64,000 nt of DNA. Origin: Syntrophobacteraceae bacterium. Lineage in GTDB: Bacteria > Desulfobacterota > Syntrophobacteria > Syntrophobacterales > Syntrophobacteraceae. The notes beneath the pieces are model-generated. The model ran no database searches, was not told where the DNA came from, and saw only the letters and a list, made by a program, of their open reading frames with translations. The stretch lies in contig JALOPI010000008.1 of assembly GCA_025453975.1 (NCBI GenBank), positions 36,903 to 100,902 of the forward strand, read 5' to 3'. Below, piece by piece: positions 34,738 to 43,836 of the stretch; position 1 is the stretch's first letter, and each line of letters opens with the position of its first letter. A program made the position numbers and the translations under genes.

Positions 34738-37700
34738 ATGGGAAACGGAGGTGAACCTAGGCGGGAGTCGATGGAAGAGGTCGAGCGGCTGCGCCGGCGC
34801 GTGGCCGACCTCGAGACCCTGCTGGCCCGGAGCCGGGAATCGCTCGAGGAGGCCAGACGGAGCGAGGAGGAGCTGCGGAAGAGCGAGGAGCGCTTCCGTC
34901 ACCTGACCGAGAACGCGGGAGCCATGATCTACCGCATGATGCTCCCCGAGGGGCGCTACGAGTACGTCAGTCCGGCTTCCCTGGAGGTGATGGGATACAC
35001 CCCCGCCGAGCTCATGGCCTCGCCCATGCTCATCCGGGAGATCATCCACCCGGACTGGCGACCTTATTTCGATGAGCAGTATGCGAAGCTGCTGGCCGGC
35101 GAGATGCCGCCCGTCTACGAGTACCAGATCATCGACAAGGCAGGGGCCGTCCGCTGGATGAGCCAGCGCAACACCCTCGTTCGGGACTCGGATGGGAATC
35201 CCGTGGCCATCGAGGGCATCGTGACGGACGTGACGGAGCTGAAGCGGGCGGAGCTGGCCCTGCGCGAAGGCGAGGCCAAGTTCTCGACGGTCTTTCGGTC
35301 GACTCCCGAGATCATCACCATCACGTCCATTTCCGAAGGCCGATTTCTGGAAGTCAACGATTCCTTCACCCGCGTGACGGGATTCAGCCGCGACGAAGTG
35401 ATCGGCCGCACCACCATCGAGCTGGGGATCTGGGTGGATCCGGAGGATCGTTCCTTCCTGACCGATGGCCTGCTGACCCATGGATTCGTCCGCGATCAGG
35501 ACTACCGGTTTCAGTCCAGGGACGGGCGGCGGCTCCACGGCCTCGTCTCGGCCGAGGTCATCGATATCGGGGGCACGTCCTACCTGCTGTCGGTCATTCG
35601 GGACATTACGGAGCGCAAGTACGAGGAGCGGGCCCTGCGCTCCATGAACCGGATCCAGGATGTTTTCCTGACCGCGACGGACGATACCCTGTTCCATGGG
35701 GTTCTGGAGATCCTCCTGGAGGAGATGGACAGCCCGTACGGCTACTTCGGCTATGTGGATGAGGACGGCAATATGGTGAGCCCGTCCCTGACGAAGGACA
35801 TATTCGACGTGTGCCGCATGAGCCACAAGACCATCGTCTTTCCGCGCGAATCGTGGCGGGGGCTGTGGGGAGCATCGCTTTTGGAAGGCAGGACCCTGCT
35901 GGCCAACTCGGGCCTCAATGCCCCCGCCGGTCACATCGGCCTGTCCCGCGCCCTGTGCGTGCCCATCCTGCTCCAGGGGGAGGTGATCGGTCAGTTCGCG
36001 GTGGCCAACAAGCCCACCGATTACGACGAAGACGACCAGGCCCTTCTGGAGCGGATGGCCGCTTTCGTTGGGCCGACCCTCAAATCTTTCCTGGAGCGGA
36101 AACGGGAGGAGGGGGAGCGCAGGAAGGCCGAGCAGTCGTTGCGGGAGAGTGAGGAGCGCTTCGCCTCCTTCATGCGCCACATGCCGGGGTTTGCCTACAT
36201 CAAGGACCAGGACCGACGGATCCTCTTCGTCAACGATCTCCATGAAAGCCAGCTGGGGATTGCCCTGCCGCGGTGGATCGGCAGGAGGACCGAGGATTTC
36301 TGGACGAGCGACGCGGGCGAGAACATGCGGGTCATCGATGAGCAGGTGCTCGATGAGGGTCGCCCCGTCGGTTTGGTGGAGGATCTTCCCATCAAGGGGG
36401 AGGCTCGGACCTTCAGGACCATCAAGTTTCCCATTCCGCGTCCGGAAGGGGCGACCTGGATCGGGGGCATCTCCATCGACATCACCGAGCACCGGCGGGC
36501 GGAGATGGCCCTGCGGCAGAGCGAGGCCCTGTTCCGACGGCTCGTGGAATCGGCGCCCGTGGGCATCCTCATCGCCAGCGGCTCGGACCGGAGCGTCCTG
36601 GCGCTGAACGCTAATTTCACCGAGGTCTACGGCTACGGCATCGGGGACATTCCCAACATCGAGCAATGGTGGCCCCGCGCCTACCCCGACGAGAGTTACC
36701 TCCAGCAGGTGCGGGGGATCTGGGAAGGTCTTGTGGACCGGGCGAGAGCGTCGGGCACGGGAGCCGGTCCCATGGAGGTGTGGATCACGTGCAAGGATCG
36801 ATCGCGGCGCTACGCCAGTGTCTTCCTGTCCCAGCTCGGCGAGATCGATGCGGTGTTCTTCATCGACCTCACGGAGCGCAAGCGTGCCGAGGAAGCCCTG
36901 CGGGAAAACGAGGCCAAGTACCGCACCCTCGTGGAGCATCTGCCGCAGCACGTCTTCGTCAAGGACCGGGGCCTCGTTTATCTCTCCTGCAACCAGCGTT
37001 TTGCCCGCGCCATCGGGCACACGGTGGGGGAGGTCATCGGGAGGACGGACCACGACCTGTTCCCCAGCCGCCAGGATGCCGAGAAATACAGGGAGGACGA
37101 CCGCCGGGTCATGGAGCTCGGCATGGCCGATCTCATCGAGGAGCAGTACGACGACGGCGAAGGAGAAAGGCGCTGGGTGCGCACCACCAAGGTTCCCTTT
37201 CGAAACGATGTGGGCGACGTCATCGGGGTGGTGGGCATCTTCGAGGACATCACGGATTGGCGGGAGGCCCAGGAGCGGCTGCAACTCTCCGAGGAGCGCT
37301 ATCGGGCCGTCTCGGACCTGAGCTCCGATTTTTCTTTCGCCTTCCGCATCGGACCGGAGCGTTCCCTGAATCTGGAGTGGATGACCGACGCCTTCTCCCG
37401 CATGACGGGAATCTCCGTCGAGGAGCTGATGGCACCCAATGCCTGGCTCGGCGTTGTCTACCCCGAAGACCTTCCGCTGCTCCTCGATGTGCTGGAGGAG
37501 CTGCAGGCCGGGTACCCGGTCCACTACGACGCCCGTCTCCTGACGAAGTCCGGCGGGCCGCTCTGGGTGAGGACCTACATGAAGCCCGAGCTGGATCCGC
37601 GCGGGAGCGTCGTCCGCATTTACGGCGCCACTCAGGATATCACGGCGAGGAAAACGGCCGAGGAGAAAATCCGTGAGTCGCTGCGGGAAAAAGAGATCCT

Positions 37701-38289
37701 CCTCAAGGAAATCCACCACCGGGTGAAGAACAACCTCCAGGTCATCACCAGCCTTCTGGACCTCCAGTCCGGCGTCATCCGGGATCGGGAAGCTCTCACC
37801 GCTTTTCACGAGAGTCGGAACCGGGTCAGGTCCATGGCCCTCATCCACGAAAAGCTTTACCGCACCGACGATATCGCCCGCATCGACATGGGGCGCTACA
37901 CGGAGGATCTCGTCCAGTCCCTCATCGGATCCTACGGCGCGGCGGCCAGGGTGCGTGGATGGGTGGGGATGACGGACATCTTCATGGATCTCGACATGGC
38001 CATGCCCTTTGGATTGATCGTCAACGAGCTGGTGATGAACTCTCTCAAGCACGCCTTTCCCGACGGACGGGAGGGCTGGGTCCGCGTGGCGCTGGAACGG
38101 GTGGGAGGGGGGATGGCGACCCTCAGCGTGGAGGACGATGGCATCGGGTTTCCGGAGGGCATCGACGTGACGAGCCTTTCGTCCCTCGGCATGACCATCG
38201 TCATGACCCTGGTCAGGCAGCTCAAGGGGGAGATGGCGATCCGGGGGGAAACGGGCACCCTGGTCGTGGTGAGGTTCCCCATGACTTGA
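34738..38289 (+). CDS. multi-PAS/GAF sensor histidine kinase of the HisKA_2 type
   Basis: This 1183-residue cytoplasmic kinase has an N-terminal coiled coil (about 1-45), two PAS modules (about 50-175 and 180-300) and a GAF domain (about 300-460, with SLLEGRTLLANSGLN and RALCVPILLQGEVIGQFAVAN). Four more PAS modules run to about 975. The core LLKEIHHRVKNNLQVITSLL has His993/His994; a HATPase with VNELVMNSLKHAFPDG and EDDGIGF follows. GAF domains of this kind often bind tetrapyrroles or cyclic nucleotides, but no ligand is evident. With the preceding gene it forms a tandem pair, probably from duplication of the catalytic end. No cognate regulator is adjacent. Confidence 0.9.
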   Translation: MGNGGEPRRESMEEVERLRRRVADLETLLARSRESLEEARRSEEELRKSEERFRHLTENAGAMIYRMMLPEGRYEYVSPASLEVMGYTPAELMASPMLIREIIHPDWRPYFDEQYAKLLAGEMPPVYEYQIIDKAGAVRWMSQRNTLVRDSDGNPVAIEGIVTDVTELKRAELALREGEAKFSTVFRSTPEIITITSISEGRFLEVNDSFTRVTGFSRDEVIGRTTIELGIWVDPEDRSFLTDGLLTHGFVRDQDYRFQSRDGRRLHGLVSAEVIDIGGTSYLLSVIRDITERKYEERALRSMNRIQDVFLTATDDTLFHGVLEILLEEMDSPYGYFGYVDEDGNMVSPSLTKDIFDVCRMSHKTIVFPRESWRGLWGASLLEGRTLLANSGLNAPAGHIGLSRALCVPILLQGEVIGQFAVANKPTDYDEDDQALLERMAAFVGPTLKSFLERKREEGERRKAEQSLRESEERFASFMRHMPGFAYIKDQDRRILFVNDLHESQLGIALPRWIGRRTEDFWTSDAGENMRVIDEQVLDEGRPVGLVEDLPIKGEARTFRTIKFPIPRPEGATWIGGISIDITEHRRAEMALRQSEALFRRLVESAPVGILIASGSDRSVLALNANFTEVYGYGIGDIPNIEQWWPRAYPDESYLQQVRGIWEGLVDRARASGTGAGPMEVWITCKDRSRRYASVFLSQLGEIDAVFFIDLTERKRAEEALRENEAKYRTLVEHLPQHVFVKDRGLVYLSCNQRFARAIGHTVGEVIGRTDHDLFPSRQDAEKYREDDRRVMELGMADLIEEQYDDGEGERRWVRTTKVPFRNDVGDVIGVVGIFEDITDWREAQERLQLSEERYRAVSDLSSDFSFAFRIGPERSLNLEWMTDAFSRMTGISVEELMAPNAWLGVVYPEDLPLLLDVLEELQAGYPVHYDARLLTKSGGPLWVRTYMKPELDPRGSVVRIYGATQDITARKTAEEKIRESLREKEILLKEIHHRVKNNLQVITSLLDLQSGVIRDREALTAFHESRNRVRSMALIHEKLYRTDDIARIDMGRYTEDLVQSLIGSYGAAARVRGWVGMTDIFMDLDMAMPFGLIVNELVMNSLKHAFPDGREGWVRVALERVGGGMATLSVEDDGIGFPEGIDVTSLSSLGMTIVMTLVRQLKGEMAIRGETGTLVVVRFPMT

Positions 38290-38338
38290 CGCGGCGGAAG
38301 GGTAGGGCGCGGGAGAGCCCGGTCGAGGGCAATCCTGC

Positions 38339-38433
38339 TGACTTAAGGACCAATGGTCATTCCGGAGAAAGCCGGAACCCAGGTTTTATGCGGGTTTCTG
38401 GACCCCGGCGTTCGCCGGGGTGACGTTAAGTCA
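38339..38433. repeat. palindromic intergenic repeat (GTCATTCC...GGGGTGAC type)
   Basis: Outer inverted TGACTTAA (38339-38346) and TTAAGTCA (38426-38433) enclose two hairpins, TTCCGG-AGAAAG-CCGGAA (38360-38377) and CCCCGGCG-TT-CGCCGGGG (38403-38420). The GTCATTCC / GGGGTGAC ends and CCAG/CTGG inner borders match a short mobile repeat widespread in Proteobacteria. It lies between two convergent genes and may also end transcription in both directions. Confidence 0.7.
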
Positions 38434-38508
38434 ACAACATTGCCGGTCGAGGGAGGGCCGAGAGGGAAGGGAGGACGGGGAGGCTTGGGGGACTCGATCC
38501 GGCTCGCC

Positions 38509-39654
38509 CTACTTCCAGTGAATGCCGACACCCGAGAGGAAGTCGATGAGCCGCTCCCTCAGGAGAACGATCTCTCCGATGAGGGCGCTGTAACAATGGA
38601 ACTGCTTATCGAAGTCGCTGCTCTGGAATGTCCCGGGCAAACGGCTCCGGACTTCCAGGAACAGCCGATAGACGGAGCTCACCGAGTCGCCCAGGGTTTC
38701 GAATTTGGGCTGGAGGGGGTCGGGGGAAACGAGGCAGTTCATCATGAGGTTGAAGACGTCGTTCTCCAGGAAGAGCATGTCCTCTCCCGCTCCCAGGAGG
38801 CCGCATCCGAATTCTTGGTAAGGCTTCAGGAATGTGTCCATGAGGGAGTTGAAGTGGCTGTCGTTCACCAGTCGCCGGGCTTCGTTGACTTGGTAATACT
38901 TCGAATACTTGAATTTTCGCAGGATGTGATCCACTCGGATGTGGAACTTGGGATGCACGAAACGCAGGATGAAGTTCTTGGATTCATGGAAGCTCGCGAC
39001 GGCGTCCAGAAACATGAGTCTCAAGTTGTAGATGGTGCTGATGTAGGCGAAGATCATCTCGGTGCGCGAGCCATTCTGGCTTCGCTCGCCCCGGATCAGG
39101 TAGCGGACCAGATCGTTGCTCAGCCCCAGGAGGGTTGCCGCTATGCCGGGATCCTTGTCGATGGCCCCGCAAAAGGAGCAGCCGCAGCGCAGAAGCTCTC
39201 CCGACTGCTTGAACCAGTGCATGTTGACCGGCAGCCTCACCTGGTCGAAGCGCACGAAAAGGGGACGCTCCAGGTAATCCAGGAAGTTGCCGCATTTCAG
39301 CTCGATCTGCAGACCTTCTTCCGAGAAATCGATCACGTGGATGGGACTGATGCAATGGAGAAGGGCATTGGCCCCCGACGGGTCGGCATCAGCCGGTGGT
39401 GATGAGCCGTCGGCTCGTGGGCGGCAGGACTCGCTGTTTGCAGGGGTCATGTCCGAGCTGAGGCATACGAGCTCCCCGATGCCCTGGGCGAGGGAGTTTC
39501 GGCTGGCCACGGCATTGACGGTGGGGAACCGTGGGGATTTCCTTTTCTGGCCGGCGCTGCGCCGCGCGGCGATGGACTCCACCACCTGCCTGAAGCTCTC
39601 TCCGTCGGAAAGGTAGGGGCGCGGCTGTTCTTCCGGAAACGTTCTCTGCATCAC
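38509..39654 (-). CDS. PilZ-domain protein (probable c-di-GMP binding)
   Basis: In this 381-residue protein the RxxxR motif (RKSPR, 38-42) and the DxSxxG motif (DFSEEG, 109-114) of PilZ are both present. About 65 residues separate them rather than the usual 20-30, so there is an insertion. The PilZ barrel continues to about residue 165 (GCSF). Residues 170-381 form an all-helical domain with no family I recognise; it has YLIRGERSQNGSR and many aromatic and Leu positions. It probably changes partner or conformation when it binds c-di-GMP. Its gene converges with the PAS kinase pair and is divergent from the MFS gene. Confidence 0.65.
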   Translation of the reverse strand: MMQRTFPEEQPRPYLSDGESFRQVVESIAARRSAGQKRKSPRFPTVNAVASRNSLAQGIGELVCLSSDMTPANSESCRPRADGSSPPADADPSGANALLHCISPIHVIDFSEEGLQIELKCGNFLDYLERPLFVRFDQVRLPVNMHWFKQSGELLRCGCSFCGAIDKDPGIAATLLGLSNDLVRYLIRGERSQNGSRTEMIFAYISTIYNLRLMFLDAVASFHESKNFILRFVHPKFHIRVDHILRKFKYSKYYQVNEARRLVNDSHFNSLMDTFLKPYQEFGCGLLGAGEDMLFLENDVFNLMMNCLVSPDPLQPKFETLGDSVSSVYRLFLEVRSRLPGTFQSSDFDKQFHCYSALIGEIVLLRERLIDFLSGVGIHWK

Positions 39655-39797
39655 TGTCCGCCAATCAGATCCATGGGTTGTCGAGCTGCCGAAAAGGCCG
39701 TGTGAGCCCGATCGCCCAGCGTCCCCCGGCTGGAGCCGACCGATCCGGCAGTGTCAGATAAATCGGAGGAAGGCTTCCAAAGCAGAAGAGAAATGGC

Positions 39798-41192
39798 ATG
39801 AAATCCAACACGATTGCCGAGATCTCCCCGTTCAGCGTGCCGAACGTTCGCCGGTTCATCGCCTTCCGTGTGTTTTTCAACGCCCGGTTTTACTACCCGG
39901 TCTTCACGGTCTTGTTTCTCGATTTGGGCCTGAGTCTCTCCCAGTTCGCCATTCTCAACACGGTATGGGCCCTGACCATCGTGGGGCTGGAGGTGCCCTC
40001 GGGAGCCCTTGCCGACATCGTGGGGCGCAGGAGGCTTCTGGTCCTGAGCGGCTGCCTCATGATCCTGGAGATGGGCCTGCTGGCCCTGGCTCCCCCCGAC
40101 CATCCGGACCTGCTCTTCGCCGTGCTCCTGGCCAACCGTTTCGTCAGCGGGGCGGCGGAAGCCATGGCCAGCGGCGCCGACGAGGCCCTGGCCTACGACT
40201 CCCTTCGGGAGGCTGGGCTTTCCGACCTCTGGCCGAGGGTGCTGGAGATGCTGATGCGGGTCCAGTCCCTGGGCTACATGGTGGTGATGATCCTGGGAGC
40301 GGCCGTCTACGATCCCGTTTTCGTCGGGCAGGTTTTGCACCGGCTCGGATGGAATGGGGAGGTCGTCCGTGGGGACACCCTCAGGATTCCCGTGTACCTC
40401 ACCCTCGTGATGGGCATCGCGGCCCTGGGGGCGACCCTGGGGATGAAAGAGGCGCGCCGCGAGCCTTCCCCCCCATGCGGGGTGGTTGAGCTCTGTCGCG
40501 GATCGCTGGCCGGAGCTTTTCGCATGACGCTAGGCGCCGGGAAATGGATCGTCACCACCCCCTTCGCCCTCCTGACCATTCTGACGGGTCTCCTCTTCGA
40601 CCATGTGATCCGCATGGTCATCACCCTGAATAGCCAGTACTACCGGGTCATCGGCTTTCCCGAGGCGTCCTTCGGGCTCATCGGGTCGGGCATGGCACTT
40701 CTCGGGGTCTTCGTGCCGCGTCTGGCCCGAAGGCTGGTACGGTCGAGATCGCCCCGGCTCAACGCGATGCTCGCTTTTGGAATGACCCTGACCGGCTTGC
40801 TGGGCCTGACGCTGGTGCTGCCCTGGATGGGACTCCTGCCCGTGGTGCTCCTTTTCAGTGCCATGTATCTGATGAATTTTTTCGTGAGCCACTACCTCAA
40901 CGAGATCACCGAGTCACACCAGCGCGCCACCGTCCTGAGCTTCAAGGGCCTGTCCTACAACCTGGCCTACGGGGGGATCGGGCTGCTCTACTCGATGCTG
41001 GTCTCCGCGCTGGGGCGCGGGGGAGGGCAGGAGGCGGCGGGCGCGGGGACTGGAGGTCAGGACTGGGCCTTCGTCCAGGCCCTCATGGGGTTTCCGCTCT
41101 ACTTTCTCGTGGGTTTCGCGGCTCTGGTCCTCTTCGCCCGCGCCCCCTCGAACCGGGGCTGCTGCCGCCTGGAATCCAGCTCAGGGGGGTGA
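39798..41192 (+). CDS. MFS transporter
   Basis: The 464-residue protein has about twelve hydrophobic segments. The loop after the second segment reads GALADIVGRRRLLVLSG, the canonical MFS motif A (G-x-x-x-D-x-x-G-R-R). A charged central loop near residues 215-235 divides the two halves. A run of R/S (PRLARRLVRSRSPR) follows segment eight. The C-terminus is short and rich in Gly. Substrate is unknown; efflux of a small molecule is the usual role. It is a single-gene unit that converges on the sulfur operon. Confidence 0.85.
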   Translation: MKSNTIAEISPFSVPNVRRFIAFRVFFNARFYYPVFTVLFLDLGLSLSQFAILNTVWALTIVGLEVPSGALADIVGRRRLLVLSGCLMILEMGLLALAPPDHPDLLFAVLLANRFVSGAAEAMASGADEALAYDSLREAGLSDLWPRVLEMLMRVQSLGYMVVMILGAAVYDPVFVGQVLHRLGWNGEVVRGDTLRIPVYLTLVMGIAALGATLGMKEARREPSPPCGVVELCRGSLAGAFRMTLGAGKWIVTTPFALLTILTGLLFDHVIRMVITLNSQYYRVIGFPEASFGLIGSGMALLGVFVPRLARRLVRSRSPRLNAMLAFGMTLTGLLGLTLVLPWMGLLPVVLLFSAMYLMNFFVSHYLNEITESHQRATVLSFKGLSYNLAYGGIGLLYSMLVSALGRGGGQEAAGAGTGGQDWAFVQALMGFPLYFLVGFAALVLFARAPSNRGCCRLESSSGG

Positions 41193-41221
41193 CCTCCGAG
41201 GACATGCGGGGTCTCGAAGGC

Positions 41222-41248
41222 CCCTCTCCCCCGATTCGGAGGAGAGGG
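41222..41248. repeat. CCCTCTCC/GGAGAGGG palindrome between convergent genes
   Basis: An eight-base perfect stem (41222-41229 with 41241-41248) with an eleven-base loop lies in the 96-base gap between the MFS gene and the convergent YeeE/rhodanese gene. It is followed by GGGGTGAGGGAGGG. Such CCTCTCC/GGTGAGGG palindromes recur in many proteobacterial genomes. It may act as a two-way terminator, although there is no T-tract. Confidence 0.45.
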
Positions 41249-41288
41249 CGGGGTGAGGGAGGGTCCGTGAAATCAAATTCACAGGGCA

Positions 41289-43310
41289 TTAGGGCTGAGG
41301 CCCCGTTGCGACGGGCAGCTCGGGGCGGGCCGCCCACTCGGTCCAGCCCGCATCGTAGTAGAGGACGCTCGAGTACCCCAGAAGGCGCTTCAGGACAAAG
41401 AAGGTCTGGCTGGCCTGGTGCCCCGTGCGGCAGTGGACGATCACCGTGGAGGCTCTGGACGGGATCAGCCGGGCATAGGCGGCTTCCAGCTCGGCGCTCG
41501 GCTTGAACAGCACACCCCCGTCCTTTTTCGTCACATCGGCCGTGAAGGGCCGGTTCACGGCGCCGGGGATGTGACCGGCCCGGGCCTCGTCGGACTTGAT
41601 GCCGGTGAAGAAATCCTCCGGCCGCACATCGAGAATGACGGCATCCCTGGTCTGGCTGGCTCGAAGCACCCGGGCGTGGTCCACCGTGAGCCCGTCGGGA
41701 CCGGGGGGCGCCGCATAGGACGACTCGGCGACACGGGGCAGAAGCGTGTCGGTGGGCCGGGTCTCGGCCTGCCATTTGCCGAAGCCTCCGTTCAGGACGG
41801 CATACCGGTGGTGACCCAGGCGCTCGCATGCCATGCCCACCAGGGTCGCATCCTGCATCTTGTCTCCCGCCACCACGACGACCAGGTCTCCCGGCCGGAT
41901 GCCCATGAGGGAGAAGTGCACCGCGAGGACGGGTGCCGGCAGCAGCATGGAGGGAACCCCGCCGACCACGCCCCGGAGACTGTCCACCGAAAGAAAGAGG
42001 GAGCCGGGGATGTGGCCCGTGTTGTACTCGGGCTGGCTCCTGGCGTCGATGACCCGAACGTCGGCCCTCCCCAGGTGGGACTGAAGCCATTCGGTCTCCA
42101 CGAGCCCAGGGAGCTGAAGGCCGGGGAAGGCTTCGGGGGCGGGAACCGCCTGGGCCTCGGGGCCGCCCGCCCTTCCCGCGCCGGCCAGGAAGAAGCCCCG
42201 CCACCGGGAGATCCGCGCCGCCATGTCGGCCGGCACGGGCTCATCCCGCAGGGAGGACGGCTGGAGACACGTCCGTATGAAACCGTCCAGGCCGTCCGTC
42301 AGGATATACGCGTTCTGGAATCCCAGGCGCGCCAGGGAATCCCTGGCCTGGGCCGGATGGGTCATGCCGTTGGAATAGAGGACGATGGTGCCGAGGTTGC
42401 GGTGGGGAGCCAGGGCCGACGGCAGCTCCGACATCCGCGGGTTGACGGCTCCGGGGAGATGAAACCGGGCGAATTCGTCGGGCGTGCGCAGGTCCACCAC
42501 CACCAGCCCGGGCTCCCCCGCCATGATGCGGTCCGCCAGGTCCATGGGATCCACGTGGTCGGAGGCGGTCTCCACGGCCCGCAGCAGAGCGGTTTCCGAA
42601 CCGGCCTTCGCCGCGGTCGAGGCGCTGGATGACGGAGATACGGGCGGGAGGATGAATAGACCCCCGGCGGCGATGACCAGGACGGCGCTGAAGGTCCTGA
42701 GAAAGGGGCTTCCCGGGCCGGTACTGGCGCCGCTCACCCGCTTTTCGATCCATTCGGCCCCCCAGAAGCAGGCCACGGCCACGCAGGTGAAGAGGAATGC
42801 GAAGGTCGAGCTGGCCATTCCCAGGGCGTCGAAGGCGAACCGCACGCCGCTCTCGCCCCACTGGTAGAGGGGCTTCAGGAGCGGGAAGAGCTCGTTGAAC
42901 AGGATGCTCCCCAGCACGGCCCCCAGGAGGAAGAGCGCCGCGTCCAGCTTGCCCGACGCCAGGCCGACGGCCCCTGTCCCCGGACACCAGCCGCTCATGA
43001 CGAACCCGATGCCGAAGATGAGCCCCCCCACGATCTGGGCTCCATAGACGGTGGGCATGAGGTAAATCTGGTCCAGGGCGATCCAGCCCATGCCCAGGAA
43101 GTAGGAGAGTCCGAGCATGGCCGTGATGAGAGCGCTGAACATGACCTTGAGGACGGCCATGTCCCGGAAGTAGAAGATGCCGGCCAGGCGCCTGGAGCTG
43201 CCGAACCCCGCCTGCTCGAGGCAGACGCCGAAGAAGAAGCCGATCACCAGGGCCGCCAGGAAGGCCTGGGCCGAATCCAGGGCACCCGTGCCGAAAAAGG
43301 TCTCAATCAT
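41289..43310 (-). CDS. YeeE/YedE membrane protein fused to three rhodanese domains
   Basis: Residues 1-240 of this 673-residue protein are a YeeE/YedE (TsuA-like) channel with GFFFGVCLEQAGFG and GFVMSGWCPGTGAVGLASG; the conserved Cys in each is present. A periplasmic or cytoplasmic tail follows with three rhodanese modules. The first (about 255-345) has YSNGMTH where the catalytic Cys loop should be, so it is inactive. The second (about 405-505) is of the inactive N-terminal TST type. The third has CRTGHQ, a complete active loop. The start codon overlaps the stop of the upstream gene (ATGATTGA). I infer import of thiosulfate or another sulfur compound coupled to sulfur transfer. Confidence 0.85.
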   Translation of the reverse strand: MIETFFGTGALDSAQAFLAALVIGFFFGVCLEQAGFGSSRRLAGIFYFRDMAVLKVMFSALITAMLGLSYFLGMGWIALDQIYLMPTVYGAQIVGGLIFGIGFVMSGWCPGTGAVGLASGKLDAALFLLGAVLGSILFNELFPLLKPLYQWGESGVRFAFDALGMASSTFAFLFTCVAVACFWGAEWIEKRVSGASTGPGSPFLRTFSAVLVIAAGGLFILPPVSPSSSASTAAKAGSETALLRAVETASDHVDPMDLADRIMAGEPGLVVVDLRTPDEFARFHLPGAVNPRMSELPSALAPHRNLGTIVLYSNGMTHPAQARDSLARLGFQNAYILTDGLDGFIRTCLQPSSLRDEPVPADMAARISRWRGFFLAGAGRAGGPEAQAVPAPEAFPGLQLPGLVETEWLQSHLGRADVRVIDARSQPEYNTGHIPGSLFLSVDSLRGVVGGVPSMLLPAPVLAVHFSLMGIRPGDLVVVVAGDKMQDATLVGMACERLGHHRYAVLNGGFGKWQAETRPTDTLLPRVAESSYAAPPGPDGLTVDHARVLRASQTRDAVILDVRPEDFFTGIKSDEARAGHIPGAVNRPFTADVTKKDGGVLFKPSAELEAAYARLIPSRASTVIVHCRTGHQASQTFFVLKRLLGYSSVLYYDAGWTEWAARPELPVATGPQP

Positions 43311-43836
43311 CCCACTGCCTCCTCACGAAATAGGCTGCCGCGTAGCCGCCCCCAAAGGCAAACACCAGGAAGAGGAGGCTGCCGCTGAGGAGCAGGGCCC
43401 CTCCCGTCAGGGCCTGCCCGGAGGTGCATCCCTGGGCCAGGCGGCTGGCCAGACCCACCAGGATCCCGCCTCCGAGGGCGTAAACGGCCCGCAGGCGTGC
43501 CGAAGCGGCGCGGCCTTTCTCCATCGCGAGCCTCAGCCTGCCTCCGTGCATGGCGGAGACGAGGCCTCCCAGGAAGGCCCCCGCCAGCATGAGAACCAGG
43601 TAGTAGCCGAGGGGCGACTGTCCCCAGGCGCCGAAGTACTCGCTCGCCAGGGTGTGGCTCGGGGCCAGGGCACCCTCGGCGAAGGCCGCCATGCGCGCCA
43701 GGCCGCCCGAGGCTCCGAGACCTGCCCCCAGGACGAGGAACGAGGCCAGCAGCGTCAGGCCCAGGAGGAAGCCGGCCAGGTAGGGGTTGAGATAGCTCTT
43801 GGGGGTGCTCGTGGACTGGGGCTCCATGGTCAGCAT
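43303..43836 (-). CDS. short YeeE/YedE family membrane protein
   Basis: The 177-residue protein has about four or five hydrophobic segments and the family motif RLAQGCTSGQALTGGALL, with the conserved Cys in the channel. It is half the size of full YeeE, so it probably pairs with the 41289 protein as in split YeeE/YedE systems. Its ATG overlaps the stop codon of the upstream gene (ATGCTGA) and its own end overlaps the next start, which means all three genes are translationally coupled. Confidence 0.85.
   Translation of the reverse strand: MLTMEPQSTSTPKSYLNPYLAGFLLGLTLLASFLVLGAGLGASGGLARMAAFAEGALAPSHTLASEYFGAWGQSPLGYYLVLMLAGAFLGGLVSAMHGGRLRLAMEKGRAASARLRAVYALGGGILVGLASRLAQGCTSGQALTGGALLLSGSLLFLVFAFGGGYAAAYFVRRQWDD

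Noticed and set aside
31924..38052. A 2042-codon open frame on the minus strand opposite both PAS kinases
   Set aside because: Its sequence is low in hydrophobic strands and rich in His, Gly, Pro and Arg, as expected from the antisense of GC-rich coding DNA. The plus-strand kinases have complete domain motifs.
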